A DNA stretch of 64,000 bases from VKMB-3413 sp041027365 (GCF_041027365.1 NZ_JBFTEH010000003.1:1-64000), one strand, 5' to 3'; counted from the first letter of the stretch, positions 36,401-44,603 are shown. The notes: generated by a model from the letters alone, not told the origin. A program made the numbers and translations.

Positions 36401-37024
36401 GACATCGAGCTCGGCGGCCGGATCCGGATCACCGGTTCCTCGTCCTCGCCGAACATCGTCGGCGGCTTCAACCTCCTGCGCGGCCGCTTCCAGATCCTCG
36501 CCCAGCGGCTCGACTTCACCAGCGGCCGGCTGTCCTTCACCGGCGCGCTGATCCCGACCCTCAACCTCATCGCGACCTCGACGGTGGGCGACACGACGAT
36601 CACCGTCGCCGTCACCGGTCCGGCGACCGATCCGAGCTTCACCTTCTCGTCCAGCCCGCCGCTGCCGCAGGACGAGGTGCTGGCGCGGCTGATCTTCGGC
36701 CAGGGCACGTCGGACCTGTCGCCGCTGCAGATCGCCCAGCTCGCCGACGCGGCCGCAACGCTCGCCGGCGTCGGCGGCTCGACCAGCATCCTCGACACGC
36801 TGCGCTCGAAGATCGGCGTCGACGACATCGACATCAAGACGACCGCCGACGGGCAGACCGCGGTCGGCGTCGGCAAGTACCTCAACAAGAACACCTATCT
36901 CGGCGTCGACTCGACCGGCCGGGTGTCGCTCGACCTGAAGCTCGGCGGCGGCCTGAAGGCCAAGGGCGCCGTCACCTCGCAGGGCGGCGGCGAAGTCGGC
37001 GTGTTCTACGAGGGCGAGTTCTGA
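30452..37024 (+). CDS. tamB: Translocation and assembly protein TamB, expanded repeat form
   Basis: This very long protein (2,190 residues; TamB of E. coli is about 1,260) starts at the ATG overlapping the tamA stop. An N-terminal signal anchor (about 1-28) is followed by a beta-rich body forming the expected periplasm-spanning groove. The C-terminal DUF490/TamB domain (about 1,850-2,190) includes FNLLRGRFQILAQRLDFTSG, SSPPLPQDEVLARLIFGQG and KYLNKNTYLGVDSTGR. Between about residues 835 and 1,745 lies a tandem array of 101-residue units (see the repeat entry). It contacts TamA in the outer membrane and is proposed to conduct phospholipid or precursors. Several long antisense frames in this gene are composition artefacts. 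Confidence 0.95.
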   Translation: MRRTFSLSTLVALLSLVFLAGLLPTKPAEAQQFLAGQVEKILSTDNYKVHIQGLSGLITGNTHIDKVTVTDVQGTFLTASNLSMSWSPFQLVRSNLSIDSLTVGQVTFERMPIAQTTSKSSSSGGGFTAHVGNFAIDEAVIRQAVAGVAARLKVNASLNLSTGPTNLSVNANIDRLDQPGQVALNLAFAPAQNQLKVDVNVDEPQGGLIAALLKLPGTPAVNLTVNGSGPLSNFMANGALTVGGEQAASLTARVNQVDQGRQVAASLSVQAARFVPEQYRQYLAGGTNLDAQVLVGNDGTYKIEQGMLTSDVLSLSAQGTVDPNGSGNDVSVKLTSRDGSPIQYDFDAAPNGGSVSLTSLQATLKGALANANLNLTASVPSAQFGAYAASNLDATVKSGGFDVSSLQGPFTVSAKAASASAPQGVVANVLTGPVTIALDGALTGNGLTINSSQVKTDTATASANGTAALNFSTFDLALNAATQTATLSQALVPIAGDSLKASAQVARAQDGTITAQTLSVSAPNLSIKGSAKLAPDQTVSADISGRLADASRATSSLTGAATFKLTASGPLAQPNVDATVNGDGLAVNGQQLAGLTIHASGALNPASPSGSLDVSGSLNGQPLNATAKLTTLDNGEHRITDLAVKQGPNAITGDLTLTQAFRPAGTLSVAIPNLKSLAALAGLQASGDVNGTVKLDVAQSGSANAAVNLTGHQISVSGNSLTGAKVDVTVADYLGTPQPTGTITAAAIDASSVAVRNLKIALANAAPGIGITVTAGVNNVPTALAGTVTFPDQATEITLSRLTADIPNAAIALPSPATITLKNGTTTLSGVTLTVGKGSVQLAGSAGQTLDLALKLASVPAAVANPFVPSLAATGTVSGTASISGPASSPDATFAITADSLAVAQSRSAKVPPINGRLAGGYRNKTLTLQTARLDLGSGSLTASGSIGDTYDLTASLNDVPVALANGFVSGLDASGTLSGKATVAGPRDDPNATFDVAGRQITAQKIGKAGIKPLTLDVAGSYANQTVTLRQANLAVGDGSLSASGTIGRTLNVDVKANLLPVGLANGFVPDLSASGTLSGTASATGSLTNPDATFDISGTGITTRQIAQSGTKPVDLRLAGTYQNGTANLQTAVVNVGDGSLTASGQVGKTLDVSARMSNIPVGLANGFIPNLGATGTISGTAKATGTLDNPNASFDLTGSGITTTAIAKSGVKPLDLTANGRLADKTLTLQTARVTVGDGSLSASGTVGQTLDLTVALDQLPVGLANGYLPNLGATGTISGKGKATGSLSDPQATFTLSGTGITTKQIAQSGIQPLSLDVAGSYANQTATIQTANLTVGDGSLSASGTVGQTLDISAELQDLPVGLVNGYLPNLGATGTISGQGKATGSLSDPQATFTLTGSGITTKAIAKSGIAPLSLDVAGSYANQTATIRKANVQVGKGSLSASGTVGQTLNVDVHLDQLPVGVANGFVPNLNASGTISGSGHATGSLSDPQAEFTLSGTGITTRQIAQSGTPPISLDIAGSYANGTATIANAEAAVGKGSLKASGTVGETLDVRLALNQLPVGLANGFVDGLGAQGTLSGTAQATGSLSDPNASFDISASNVSVAKGRAAGAPPINAKASGRYQNKTLTLANANVSVGGGTIVASGTAGANAIDITARINGLPASIAGSAAGGLAPQGTINGTVRATGSPSNPSVTYDVTANGVSIQQTRDAGVGPLSITTSGQYANKRVTTNTRLSGSGGIALTANGSVNLAGTPPTLDIAVNGTAPLSIANRILAEGGRSINGTVRIDARATGPLSQPNVTGTISTAGAQLIDTNFNIALNDITTTVALNGQTATITAFSAKLSSGGTLTVGGTVGLNGQFPANLSIRLVNGRYNDGQLIAAKLGADLTITGPLLANPTLAGAINAQEIDVIVPENLPTTLARIDVTHRHARPAVLKQQREISPNQGGAKSATSGINLDLTFNAPNQVFVRGRGLDIELGGRIRITGSSSSPNIVGGFNLLRGRFQILAQRLDFTSGRLSFTGALIPTLNLIATSTVGDTTITVAVTGPATDPSFTFSSSPPLPQDEVLARLIFGQGTSDLSPLQIAQLADAAATLAGVGGSTSILDTLRSKIGVDDIDIKTTADGQTAVGVGKYLNKNTYLGVDSTGRVSLDLKLGGGLKAKGAVTSQGGGEVGVFYEGEF
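32957..35683 (+). repeat. Nine in-phase 303-bp tandem repeats inside tamB
   Basis: The codons for the repeat opening G-x-G-S-L-x-A-S-G start at 32957, 33260, 33563, 33866, 34169, 34472, 34775, 35078 and 35381. Every step is exactly 303 bases, so there is no indel in nine units. Each unit carries a shared core such as LPVGLANG, LGATGTISG and a KATGSLSDPQATF-like stretch, ending near the next GDGSLSASG. The outer units are more diverged than the inner five, consistent with expansion by unequal exchange from the middle. In structure this would lengthen the beta-groove by equal steps. Confidence 0.9.
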
Positions 37025-37288
37025 CGGCGGCTGCGGGCGGGCGGCCGGTCCAACTGCCCGCGGCGAAGGCGTCGCGCCCGGCCTCTGGTTTTGTCGGGAC
37101 GTTCCCGCTCAAGGCCCCGCCCCGCAATGGTTTCGGCTGAACCTTCCCGCTCCTGAGGCGTTGCCCGACCACACGCCGGCCCGCCCGCACGCCCGATTCG
37201 AACGGGATGGCGCGCGTCCGGCAGAGGGTGCGCTTGCGGCCGCTATGGCCGGAGAACGCCCGCGGCAATTGAAGGAGGCAATTCACCC

Positions 37289-37528
37289 ATGGTCACCGAA
37301 CCGATGAAGTACGCAGATTTCTCGCATCCTAAGCACGGCAGGTTCGACAATCCGGAAGCGGTCCTGAAGAGCGACAAGCTGTCGGACGACGAGAAGCAGG
37401 ACATCCTGAAGGAGTGGCAGTCGTCGCTGACGCACGTCTTGAGGAACGACCCGCATGCGACGGGCGTGAAGGACACCCACCGCTCGCTCGACGACGCGAT
37501 GGAAAAGCTCGCCGCCGGCCGGATCTGA
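37289..37528 (+). CDS. Small conserved-type hypothetical protein
   Basis: 79 residues: MVTEPMKYADFSHPKHGRF, then a charged helical segment (KLSDDEKQDILKEWQSSLTH) and a helical tail. AAGGAGG stands well placed upstream and a hairpin follows, so it is a real, independent gene. The composition suggests a soluble, acidic helical protein. I recognise the type from rhizobial genomes but know no function. Confidence 0.75.
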   Translation: MVTEPMKYADFSHPKHGRFDNPEAVLKSDKLSDDEKQDILKEWQSSLTHVLRNDPHATGVKDTHRSLDDAMEKLAAGRI

Positions 37529-37927
37529 CGGCTATCCCCTTCGAGGCCCGGGCCGCCCTGCGGCGCGGGCCTTGCCTTTTCGCCAGCCGGCCGCGGCCTC
37601 GAAACCGAGGCGCGCGACGCTGGACGCGGAGTGTCTCTGACAGCTGTCGAGATCACCAAAGCCTTAAATCGGCCGTCGATCCCGCTTTGGCACTCACCAC
37701 CCTCCACACCTTATGACACAAGGCTTTCAGTACGCCCCATGGCCGTCCTGTTCTGGCACGCTTTCTGCCGGTCACCTGAAGATGCGAATTCGGACACCAA
37801 AAATTTGAATTCGGTCGACTCGGGTAGGGCTAGCTCAGAAGGAGGACTGAGAAACCTCTCCGCAGACAATCATGATCCGAATCACTTACTCTCGGTAGAG
37901 TCTGAAAGGACCGACAGGAGGTGCTCC
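37529..37927. other. Non-coding gap before the island junction
   Basis: The 399-bp gap holds the terminator at 37545-37580, then unremarkable sequence that becomes more AT-rich from about 37,650. The promoter of the truncated secreted-protein gene must lie in it. AGGAGGT at about 37,917 is its ribosome site. No tRNA or tRNA fragment was seen. Confidence 0.5.
37545..37580 (+). terminator. Intrinsic terminator after the 79-residue gene
   Basis: An imperfect GC-rich stem (GGCCCGGGCCGCC with GGCGCGGGCC) is followed by TTGCCTTTT, 17 bases beyond the stop codon. Confidence 0.65.
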
Positions 37928-38137
37928 ATGGGCATGTTAAAACGGCGCGCATTCCTTACGGTGGCAATGGGAGGAGCCATCGCCGCGGCGATCCTCCCTA
38001 GACCGTCGATGGCACAGTCCCTTCCCCGGTTCGACGTGAATGCCTACTGCAGCGTGGCCGCCGGATTTGGAGGAAACTACTCTCAGATGACGATGCAGGG
38101 TGCCTGCAGATGTAGATACTATAGACCAATCATATGA
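37928..38137 (+). pseudogene. Small secreted protein, 3' end cut off at the island junction
   Basis: The frame begins with an ideal AGGAGGT ribosome site and a twin-arginine/Sec-like signal (KRRAFLTVAMGGAIAAAIL to SMAQ). The mature start LPRFDVNAYCSVAAGFGG is followed by YSQMTMQGAC. As I recall the family (LPRFDVEAYC...), a repeat with further C-x-D-M-E motifs should follow. Instead, after the codons for Cys-Arg the reading passes into AT-rich DNA and stops after ten odd residues (CRCRYYRPII). I infer that insertion of the mobile element removed the C-terminal part. A short intact 69-residue peptide is the alternative. Confidence 0.6.
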
Positions 38138-38139
38138 AT

Positions 38140-38910
38140 CTAATTTGCGTCCCCAAGCGACATCAGTCGCTGCTTCATTTCTTTTATTTTTTCACTCGTT
38201 TTCTCAAAAATTTCTAGAAGTGCGATTTCGTAAATTTCTACAGCAATTATGTAATCGTTAAGTTCTACGCTCTTACCATGAGTCCCTAAGTTACCGACCA
38301 CTCTCAATGCATTCATTGTATCGCTGCTTTCCTTATCTCCTGAAGTATCTTCATATAATTTAATCCGAGCGTATAGATCTAGCCGTCGATGATTTTTCTT
38401 CTTGTCTAATCCTATCCTTGGAACCCCCTGATGATCAAGAAGCCTCTCAATGCTGGTTCTTAGTCGCGAAACCGATATCGACAAATCAACCCAAAAACAC
38501 TGAAAAGCCAATTTAAGTTCTTCGCGGACCAAGGGCGGAAAGGTGTCTCGGATTTCGAATATATGAGGCGCTGGGAACATACTTTTTGGCGAAAAAACAG
38601 GGTAAGGGCTTTCAAAGTAAAGCCCATTATCATCAAAATCCGGAGTTATGGCGGTTTCTACGATTCCAGAAACAGACACTACTTCTCCGCATGCCAAATT
38701 ATCGCATACCAAAAATCCAATGAACCTTTCAATTGTGTTCTCTAAGCTAAAATCTTTATGGTTATGATTTTCTTTTGAATATCTCGGCTCTTTAATCTTA
38801 ATATCTGCTTTACTCGTCCTCAATGTGCCGCGCTTGCACCTTGCACATGAGAATTCCATTGGATCATCTGTTGTGTAACATCCGCTCCATCTCCCTCGAT
38901 CAATCGGCAT
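38140..38910 (-). CDS. DUF4145 domain protein, AT-rich cargo
   Basis: 256 residues from MPIDRGRWSGCYTTDD, chosen because AGAGG precedes it. An in-frame ATG 31 codons upstream (39003) is possible. A putative zinc site, C-x2-C (CARCKRG) and C-x4-C (CDNLACGE), occupies the N-terminal third. The C-terminal half fits DUF4145: FPPLVREELKLAFQCFWVD, then a helical bundle with VVGNLGTHGKSVELNDY. DUF4145 proteins often ride on mobile elements and defence islands, sometimes fused to restriction subunits; no activity is established. Base composition and codon use are sharply more AT-rich than both flanks, a clear mark of transfer. The stop is only 29 bp from the proposed transposon end. Confidence 0.7.
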   Translation of the reverse strand: MPIDRGRWSGCYTTDDPMEFSCARCKRGTLRTSKADIKIKEPRYSKENHNHKDFSLENTIERFIGFLVCDNLACGEVVSVSGIVETAITPDFDDNGLYFESPYPVFSPKSMFPAPHIFEIRDTFPPLVREELKLAFQCFWVDLSISVSRLRTSIERLLDHQGVPRIGLDKKKNHRRLDLYARIKLYEDTSGDKESSDTMNALRVVGNLGTHGKSVELNDYIIAVEIYEIALLEIFEKTSEKIKEMKQRLMSLGDAN

Positions 38911-39052
38911 CTCATAACACCTCTTTCCAACAGACTTAAAAGCCGCAAGCCATTCCAAATCGAAGATAGCTGATTCGCAGAAAGCACGTCGAAAGACGCA
39001 CATGATGGCGTTTCAAGTTCCCACCGGTTACAAAATCGCACGCTAACAGGCT

Positions 39053-41179
39053 CTAGACCTGCCGCTCCGCCGTCCACCGCCTCGACGGCACCCTCTTCCG
39101 CCCGATCGTGCCCTTGATCCGCCGCGAGCGACCGAGCCGCGTCCACTTCCGGCCGGCCTGCTCATCGGCACCATCCTTGGCCCCGGCCGCGACCTCCCGC
39201 AGCACCTCCGCCGCCGGCCGCGCCGTCGCCTTGCGCACCTGGTTGCCGTGCTCGATCGACTCCGACCGCGTCCGCCGCGTCACGACGACATCGTCCGGAT
39301 CGACGTCGTCGAGGTTCAGCCCCTCGGCGATCTGCCGCGGATAGAAGGTCCCGTGGAACTCCACGGGGTCGAGCAGCGGCTCGATTCCGGCGGCCTCCAT
39401 GATCGCCTTCATCCGCCGGAAATGCACCCCGTGATGCTTCGCGAGCGGGTGCAGTCCGACGACGTCGCGCATGAACCGCTCGACGCTCTCCTCGGTCGCG
39501 ACGACCTGCTCGCTGCGCTTCACCGGATTCCGGACGACCTCGAGGTCGAAGATGCGGTGCTCGAAGAGCTTCTGAACGGGTCTCTGGGTCAGCCGGGTGC
39601 GGTGCTGGACCTCGATCCGGGTCAGCCCCCGCGTCGGCGCGGACGGCACCGTCAGGCGAACGACCTCGTCCTTCGGAACCAGAACGGCATCGAGACCTTC
39701 GGTGCCGACCAGGCGCGCAACGCGCGACAGCCGACCCTCGAGGACAAGTCTCAAGACCTCGGGGAACGTGCAGATCGCGGCGTGCCGGGCCTCGCCGAGC
39801 GGCACCATGCCGGCCGGGACTTCATCCACGGGCTCGCCGCCGAGTAACCGGCGCATGGTCTCATCGACGTTGCGGGCCCCGAAGCGGTGCTGCGCGTTGT
39901 AGACCTTGCCCGCGCCGGTGATGCTGACGAAGCCGCCAGCCTCGGCGATCGCCTCGATGTGGCGCCGCGTCAGGCCGGTCCGGCGCATGACGCCCGGCAG
40001 GGTGAGGATCTCGTCGTCAAGCAGTGCGACCAGTTCACGGACCCTGTCGACGTCGAGCGTCGAGCGGCTGGCGCGGAACTCCGCCTTCTTCGACATCAGG
40101 CCGTTGCGCTGCAGGATCGTCTTCAGGAGCGGCACGGTGGTCCCGACCTCGCGGGCGAGCGACCGCAGGTTCCAGACGCGGCGTTCGCCGACCGGAACGC
40201 CGAGGACGACGTCGTCCGGATCGAGCGGCACCTCGTCCATGAGGACCTCGCGGACGTAGTCCACCGCCGGCGCGTAGCCGGGGTCTTCACGGCGGGCGTC
40301 GAGGAAGTCGTTGATGCGCCCGATCGCCAGTTGCGGCCCCCAGACGCCCTTGCCGGCCCGCGTCTCCCGGATCAGGCTTTCGAGGAAGCGCCGGATCCCG
40401 GCCCGCCCTTCGGCAAGGACGGCATGGCCGGCGGCGCCGGCGGCGATGCGCTCCGCCGGCGTGAGGTGCGTCAGGCGGACCGCCTTGCCGTGCAAGGCGA
40501 CGGCGCCGAAGACCTCCGCCAGATCGGCGGCAGCATGAAAGGCGAGGCCGTCCGGCCAGATCGCGTCCTTGGTGCCGGTGAACAGGCGATCGCGCAGATA
40601 CGTCTCGAGGGGCGACGGGGCCTGCCGGACCGCCTCGCCGGCGAGGCGGTGAACGTCGTCCTCGAGGAACGCGATCGTGCGGCAGTAGTCGTATGGCGCG
40701 AACGGGATGCGGTCGGGCGTCGTGGCGACGAGGACGAGGCCGTGCTCCGGGCAGGTCCGCAGCGGCGCCACGGTCCACTCGGCGCGCATCCACGACCCGG
40801 CGCGACCGCCGCGATCGAGATCGGCGGCGACGCAGGCCGGGCAGAACCGGAAGAAGGTGCGGTCCACCATCTCCGTCCCCAGTTCCTGGCCGTGCAGCCG
40901 CCAGTTCTTTCCGGCGTGCCGGCGCGGCGACCACCTGGCGAGAGCGCCATGGCCCATTCCGGCCTTGGCCGCCAGAAGCCTGATCGCCGCCTCGTCGCCG
41001 AGATCGATCGAGCGGACGTCGAGGCCGACCTCGGTCTTCATGTCCGGCACCGACCGGCCGGTGAGATAGGCCAGCCGCGAGAGATAGCTGGAGGCGGTCT
41101 CCCGCGGCATCAGGTCGGGCCGGATGCCGAACGTCCGGCCACGGCGCTCCCTGCGGTTCCTGGCGCTTCGGTTGGCCAT
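39053..41179 (-). CDS. tniQ: TniQ/TnsD-type target-selection protein, long form
   Basis: 708 residues from the ATG at 41179, overlapping the tniB stop by one base (TGATG). The open frame extends further upstream only over tniB. The N-terminal TniQ domain has MPRETASSYLSRLAYLTGRS, and its zinc site uses CPAC (FRFCPACVAADLD) and C-x2-H (LRTCPEHGL). The large C-terminal part (about 330-708) has several winged-helix-like segments (e.g. RRTGLTRRHIEAIAEAGGF) with no catalytic motif. The length and added DNA-binding region resemble TnsD rather than the short TniQ of CRISPR-linked elements, so sequence-specific targeting is expected. Confidence 0.88.
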   Translation of the reverse strand: MANRSARNRRERRGRTFGIRPDLMPRETASSYLSRLAYLTGRSVPDMKTEVGLDVRSIDLGDEAAIRLLAAKAGMGHGALARWSPRRHAGKNWRLHGQELGTEMVDRTFFRFCPACVAADLDRGGRAGSWMRAEWTVAPLRTCPEHGLVLVATTPDRIPFAPYDYCRTIAFLEDDVHRLAGEAVRQAPSPLETYLRDRLFTGTKDAIWPDGLAFHAAADLAEVFGAVALHGKAVRLTHLTPAERIAAGAAGHAVLAEGRAGIRRFLESLIRETRAGKGVWGPQLAIGRINDFLDARREDPGYAPAVDYVREVLMDEVPLDPDDVVLGVPVGERRVWNLRSLAREVGTTVPLLKTILQRNGLMSKKAEFRASRSTLDVDRVRELVALLDDEILTLPGVMRRTGLTRRHIEAIAEAGGFVSITGAGKVYNAQHRFGARNVDETMRRLLGGEPVDEVPAGMVPLGEARHAAICTFPEVLRLVLEGRLSRVARLVGTEGLDAVLVPKDEVVRLTVPSAPTRGLTRIEVQHRTRLTQRPVQKLFEHRIFDLEVVRNPVKRSEQVVATEESVERFMRDVVGLHPLAKHHGVHFRRMKAIMEAAGIEPLLDPVEFHGTFYPRQIAEGLNLDDVDPDDVVVTRRTRSESIEHGNQVRKATARPAAEVLREVAAGAKDGADEQAGRKWTRLGRSRRIKGTIGRKRVPSRRWTAERQV

Positions 41180-42279
41180 CACTCGTCCTCCTCGGGGATG
41201 ATGAAGGTTCCGGGCTCGAGCATCTGCCAGTGCTCGGCATCGAAGACGTTGAACCGGTCGAGCCCGCGGGCCTGCGAATGCTGCCGGTAGGCTTCCACGA
41301 AATCCTGCCGCGCCAGGACGCCGTGGTCGCGCTTGAGCCCGGCGTGGATCGCGAACCGGACGATCTGCGCGCAGCGGCCGACCTGGTAGTTCGCGGCATG
41401 CGCGATGCGGTCGACGAAGTCGGCTCCGAGCGAGCCGTCGAGTTCGAGGCCGGCCTTGCCGACGGCAAGCGCCTGCAGAACCGTCTCGACGATCCGGCGG
41501 TCGCCCCGCCTGTCCATGACCAGCGACGGCATGGTGAAGTAGAAGCTCCGGCGCTCGATCTGCGGATCCACCTGCGAGATGACGTTCGTCAGCGGGATGC
41601 CGGACAGGACGAAGCTGACCGGCCAGCCGTCCTGCTCGGCGAGGTCCTTCAGCGCGTTCGCGACAGCCTGCTGCTCGTTGACGCTCTTCAGCGTCCGGGC
41701 GAGATGCTGCGCCTCGTCGATGTGGACGAGCTTCACCCGTCGGGCGCGGGCGAGCCGCGTGATCCGTTCCCAGACCCGGTTCTCGGCAAGGTCGACCTTC
41801 GGGTTGTCGCCCATCGCGCGCAGGATCCGCAGCCCGAGCCGCTGCAGGGTACACGGGCTCGGCGCCCGGACGGAGACCACCGGGTCGATCGTGCCCTCCT
41901 TCAGGACGATCGGCTGGAACACCTCCGATCGCTCGAGATACCGGCGGATCATGAAGGTCTTCCCGGCGCCGCTCTCCCCGGTGACGAAGAAGATGAACCC
42001 TTCGGGCTTCGCCCAGACGGGGCGGCCGTCGCGAGGCTCCTCGAAGTCCGCATCGTCCGGCCGCGCCCCCGGGCGGATGAGCATCTCGTCAACCGCCTCG
42101 TCGAAGGCCTCGGCGAAGCGGACGTCCCGCGTCGACTCGACGCAGGAGAACTTCACCCTGGACAGGATCTCGGAGATCTCGCGCCGGCGCTCGCCGCGCC
42201 GGCGCGAGATGATGGCGTCGACGTCGATCCCGGCGAACTGATCCGGAATGTCGTCGAGATGAGAGGTCCTTCTGGCCAT
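41179..42279 (-). CDS. tniB: TniB/TnsC-type AAA ATPase, transposition regulator
   Basis: 366 residues from MARRTSHLDDIPDQFAGID. The P-loop GESGAGKT is at 101-108, Walker B VKLVHIDEAQ at about 182-191, and a sensor-like SFVLSGIPL follows. These fit TniB/TnsC ATPases, which form filaments on target DNA and activate the transposase. It lies three bases after the tniA stop and overlaps tniQ, so translation of the operon is coupled. Confidence 0.92.
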   Translation of the reverse strand: MARRTSHLDDIPDQFAGIDVDAIISRRRGERRREISEILSRVKFSCVESTRDVRFAEAFDEAVDEMLIRPGARPDDADFEEPRDGRPVWAKPEGFIFFVTGESGAGKTFMIRRYLERSEVFQPIVLKEGTIDPVVSVRAPSPCTLQRLGLRILRAMGDNPKVDLAENRVWERITRLARARRVKLVHIDEAQHLARTLKSVNEQQAVANALKDLAEQDGWPVSFVLSGIPLTNVISQVDPQIERRSFYFTMPSLVMDRRGDRRIVETVLQALAVGKAGLELDGSLGADFVDRIAHAANYQVGRCAQIVRFAIHAGLKRDHGVLARQDFVEAYRQHSQARGLDRFNVFDAEHWQMLEPGTFIIPEEDE

Positions 42280-42282
42280 GGA

Positions 42283-44556
42283 TCATTCCACCTTGATGTC
42301 GTCGGGGTCGTTCTCGCCGTCGGGCGAGAACATCGGGCGGTGACGGGCCTTGCCGGCCGCCTTGCGCGGACCGGCAGTCTTCGCCGGCTTTGCTGGGCCG
42401 GGCGCATCGGATGCCGGCCGGCCCCGCCCGACTGCCGCGACCAGTCGCCCGTCGGGCGAGGCACCGGTCTCCTCCCGGTCGGCGGGATTTCGGGCGGCGT
42501 TCCGGCGCTTGCGGTCAAGCCGGTCCTGAAACCGCTTCAGCATCTCGGCGGTCAGGTCGTGGGTCCGCAGAACCCCTGCCCGCTCCATCGCGTGCCGTCC
42601 GGTGCTCCAGAGGTCCCTGCGGGCGCCGATGCGGATCGGTCGCTGCTCCTCGGCTTCCTCGGCGACGATCTCCCGGAGCCTCGCATTCGCCTCCACCCAG
42701 TTCTCGAGCGTCGGATTCTCTCGGATCGGCTCCGGCAACGGACCCTTGTGCGGGACGACGAGAAAGCCGGGCCCCTTCTCGTAGCGCGGATCCTTCCGCA
42801 GCCGATCCGGCAGATCGATCAGGATCGACGTCAGATCATGCGGATCGACACGGCAGACGGCGAGACCGCCCTCGAACGCCGGGCGGACGATGTCGAATTC
42901 TTCCGACCAGTACTGCAGGTTCAGAATCCGGACGCCTTCGGTCGACGGGCGACGGGGATGGCGCACGGTGAAGGCGTAGCGCATCTCCTCCGGCGTCGCG
43001 AAGGCCGTGACGCCCTTCCAGTCGTTCTCGAGCGCGTCCTGCCAGAAGGTCGCGGGACTGCGCCCCATCAGGCCGGAGTGGCCGGCGCGATGGTAGTCGT
43101 CGACGATGTAGCGGACGCAGGCGATGTAGAGTTCCTCGAAGGTCAGGCTGGCCTGCTTCTCGGAGTCGTAGTCGCCCCGCTCGACGGAGTTGGCGAAGGT
43201 CCGCCCCGAGAAATTGTGCAGCAGGCCGTCCTGGAGAGTATGGAACCAGCGCTCGATCCGTCCGCGCATCCGCGGGTCCTTCTCCGGAACGGAGCGGTTG
43301 GACCCGCAGGCCCGGGCGACGTCGTCGAAGGTCGAGTCGAAGGCGGGCCCGCCGTCGGTGACGATCGTCTCCGGACGACCGAACATCCTCCAGACCGGGT
43401 CGCGGCCGTCGCGGCGCCCACAGCCGGCCAGTTCCGCGAGGGGAGTCTTGTCGACCATCACGGAGCGCAGGCACGCGATGCTGCCGGCGCTCGACGGCGG
43501 ATAGGGCGACAGATGGAAGCCGACGATGGTGCGCGAATAGGCGTCGATGGCCACGCTCGCGGTGGGACGCACACGCCCGATCCGCCGCCGCTCCGCCGGG
43601 GTGGCGTTCTCGTACTCCTCCGCGGTGCAGAGAAGGACCTGCAGATCGAATTCCCAGTCGTCCATCTCGATGCGCTGGAGCAGCCGGTCCACGACGACGC
43701 CGCGGCCGACGCCGGCGTGCTGGTTGATCGCCGCGTCGCATCCCTTGCGCGCCGCATCGACGAGGAACGGATCGAGCCGCTCGATGTGTTCGCGGACGAT
43801 CCGCGGCGAGGTCATCGCGTGGGTGCTCCCGGTCGTCCGGTTGAGTTCCCAGATGTCGTCATGCACACGGCGGATGATCTCGGCCTTGCGCGGGTTCAGC
43901 GCCGAGCGATATTCCTCGACTCGCCGCCTGATGATCTCGAGGACATCCTCGTGGAGTTGCCCGCCGCGGCCGCAATGCTCACGGGCATCGCGCAGGCCCT
44001 CGATACGCAGCCCCGCCTCCTCGTAGCGGCGGATCCACGCGTATAGCGTCGAGCCCGCGGGCACGGCAGGATAGTCCTTCGTCTGCAGACCGGGAATCAG
44101 GTCCCGGAAGGCGTCTTCGAACCAGTTCTCCATCCGGTCGTGCAGGTGCGCGACGGCTAGATCGAGCCCTCTGCCGGAGCGCGCGATCTTGGGGGCGCCG
44201 TTGCCCTTCATGGCGATCAGGTTCCGCGCCTCGCGCACCCACTCGTAGCGCCAGAGAAGCTGAATCCGGGCGGCCGTATCGAGATCGTCGATCCGGCTCG
44301 TGTCGAAGCGGGCACGCAGCATGCGCACCTGTCGGGAGAAGTGGTCGGTGTCGTAGCGCAGACGGTTCCTTTCGATGGCCGCCGACACCTGCCGGTCGGA
44401 CAGGAGCAGGTAGTCGTCCTCCATGAAGTCGCCCTCGACCCGCTGGAGGATGTGCGTTCCCTTCTTCTTCCCGACGTAGCGATAGGCGTTGTCCTGGAAG
44501 ACGATCCGGTCGGCGCGGCCGAAACGCCAGCGGCGGACGGGGACGATCTGACTCAT
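42283..44556 (-). CDS. tniA: DDE transposase TniA/TnsB type (Mu transposase C-terminal)
   Basis: 757 residues from MSQIVPVRRWRFGRADRI. N-terminal helix-turn-helix segments for end binding are followed by the RNase H-like core. Its acids are Asp338 (VAIDAYSRTIVGFH), Asp401 (IVTDGGPAF) and Glu435 (RGRIERWF). The Mu-type beta-barrel and tail come last (about 540-757). All three catalytic residues are present, so it should be active in strand transfer. It lies 47 bp downstream of the tnsA-like gene; an upstream in-frame ATG at 44598 is less likely. Confidence 0.93.
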   Translation of the reverse strand: MSQIVPVRRWRFGRADRIVFQDNAYRYVGKKKGTHILQRVEGDFMEDDYLLLSDRQVSAAIERNRLRYDTDHFSRQVRMLRARFDTSRIDDLDTAARIQLLWRYEWVREARNLIAMKGNGAPKIARSGRGLDLAVAHLHDRMENWFEDAFRDLIPGLQTKDYPAVPAGSTLYAWIRRYEEAGLRIEGLRDAREHCGRGGQLHEDVLEIIRRRVEEYRSALNPRKAEIIRRVHDDIWELNRTTGSTHAMTSPRIVREHIERLDPFLVDAARKGCDAAINQHAGVGRGVVVDRLLQRIEMDDWEFDLQVLLCTAEEYENATPAERRRIGRVRPTASVAIDAYSRTIVGFHLSPYPPSSAGSIACLRSVMVDKTPLAELAGCGRRDGRDPVWRMFGRPETIVTDGGPAFDSTFDDVARACGSNRSVPEKDPRMRGRIERWFHTLQDGLLHNFSGRTFANSVERGDYDSEKQASLTFEELYIACVRYIVDDYHRAGHSGLMGRSPATFWQDALENDWKGVTAFATPEEMRYAFTVRHPRRPSTEGVRILNLQYWSEEFDIVRPAFEGGLAVCRVDPHDLTSILIDLPDRLRKDPRYEKGPGFLVVPHKGPLPEPIRENPTLENWVEANARLREIVAEEAEEQRPIRIGARRDLWSTGRHAMERAGVLRTHDLTAEMLKRFQDRLDRKRRNAARNPADREETGASPDGRLVAAVGRGRPASDAPGPAKPAKTAGPRKAAGKARHRPMFSPDGENDPDDIKVE

Positions 44557-44603
44557 GACGATCTCCGAGGGAGGAGCGTGAGGCGGGACACGCCTCACGC
44601 TAT

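Noticed and set aside
37820..37870. tRNA-like GGGCTAGCTCAG string
   Set aside because: No acceptor or anticodon stem can be formed around it.
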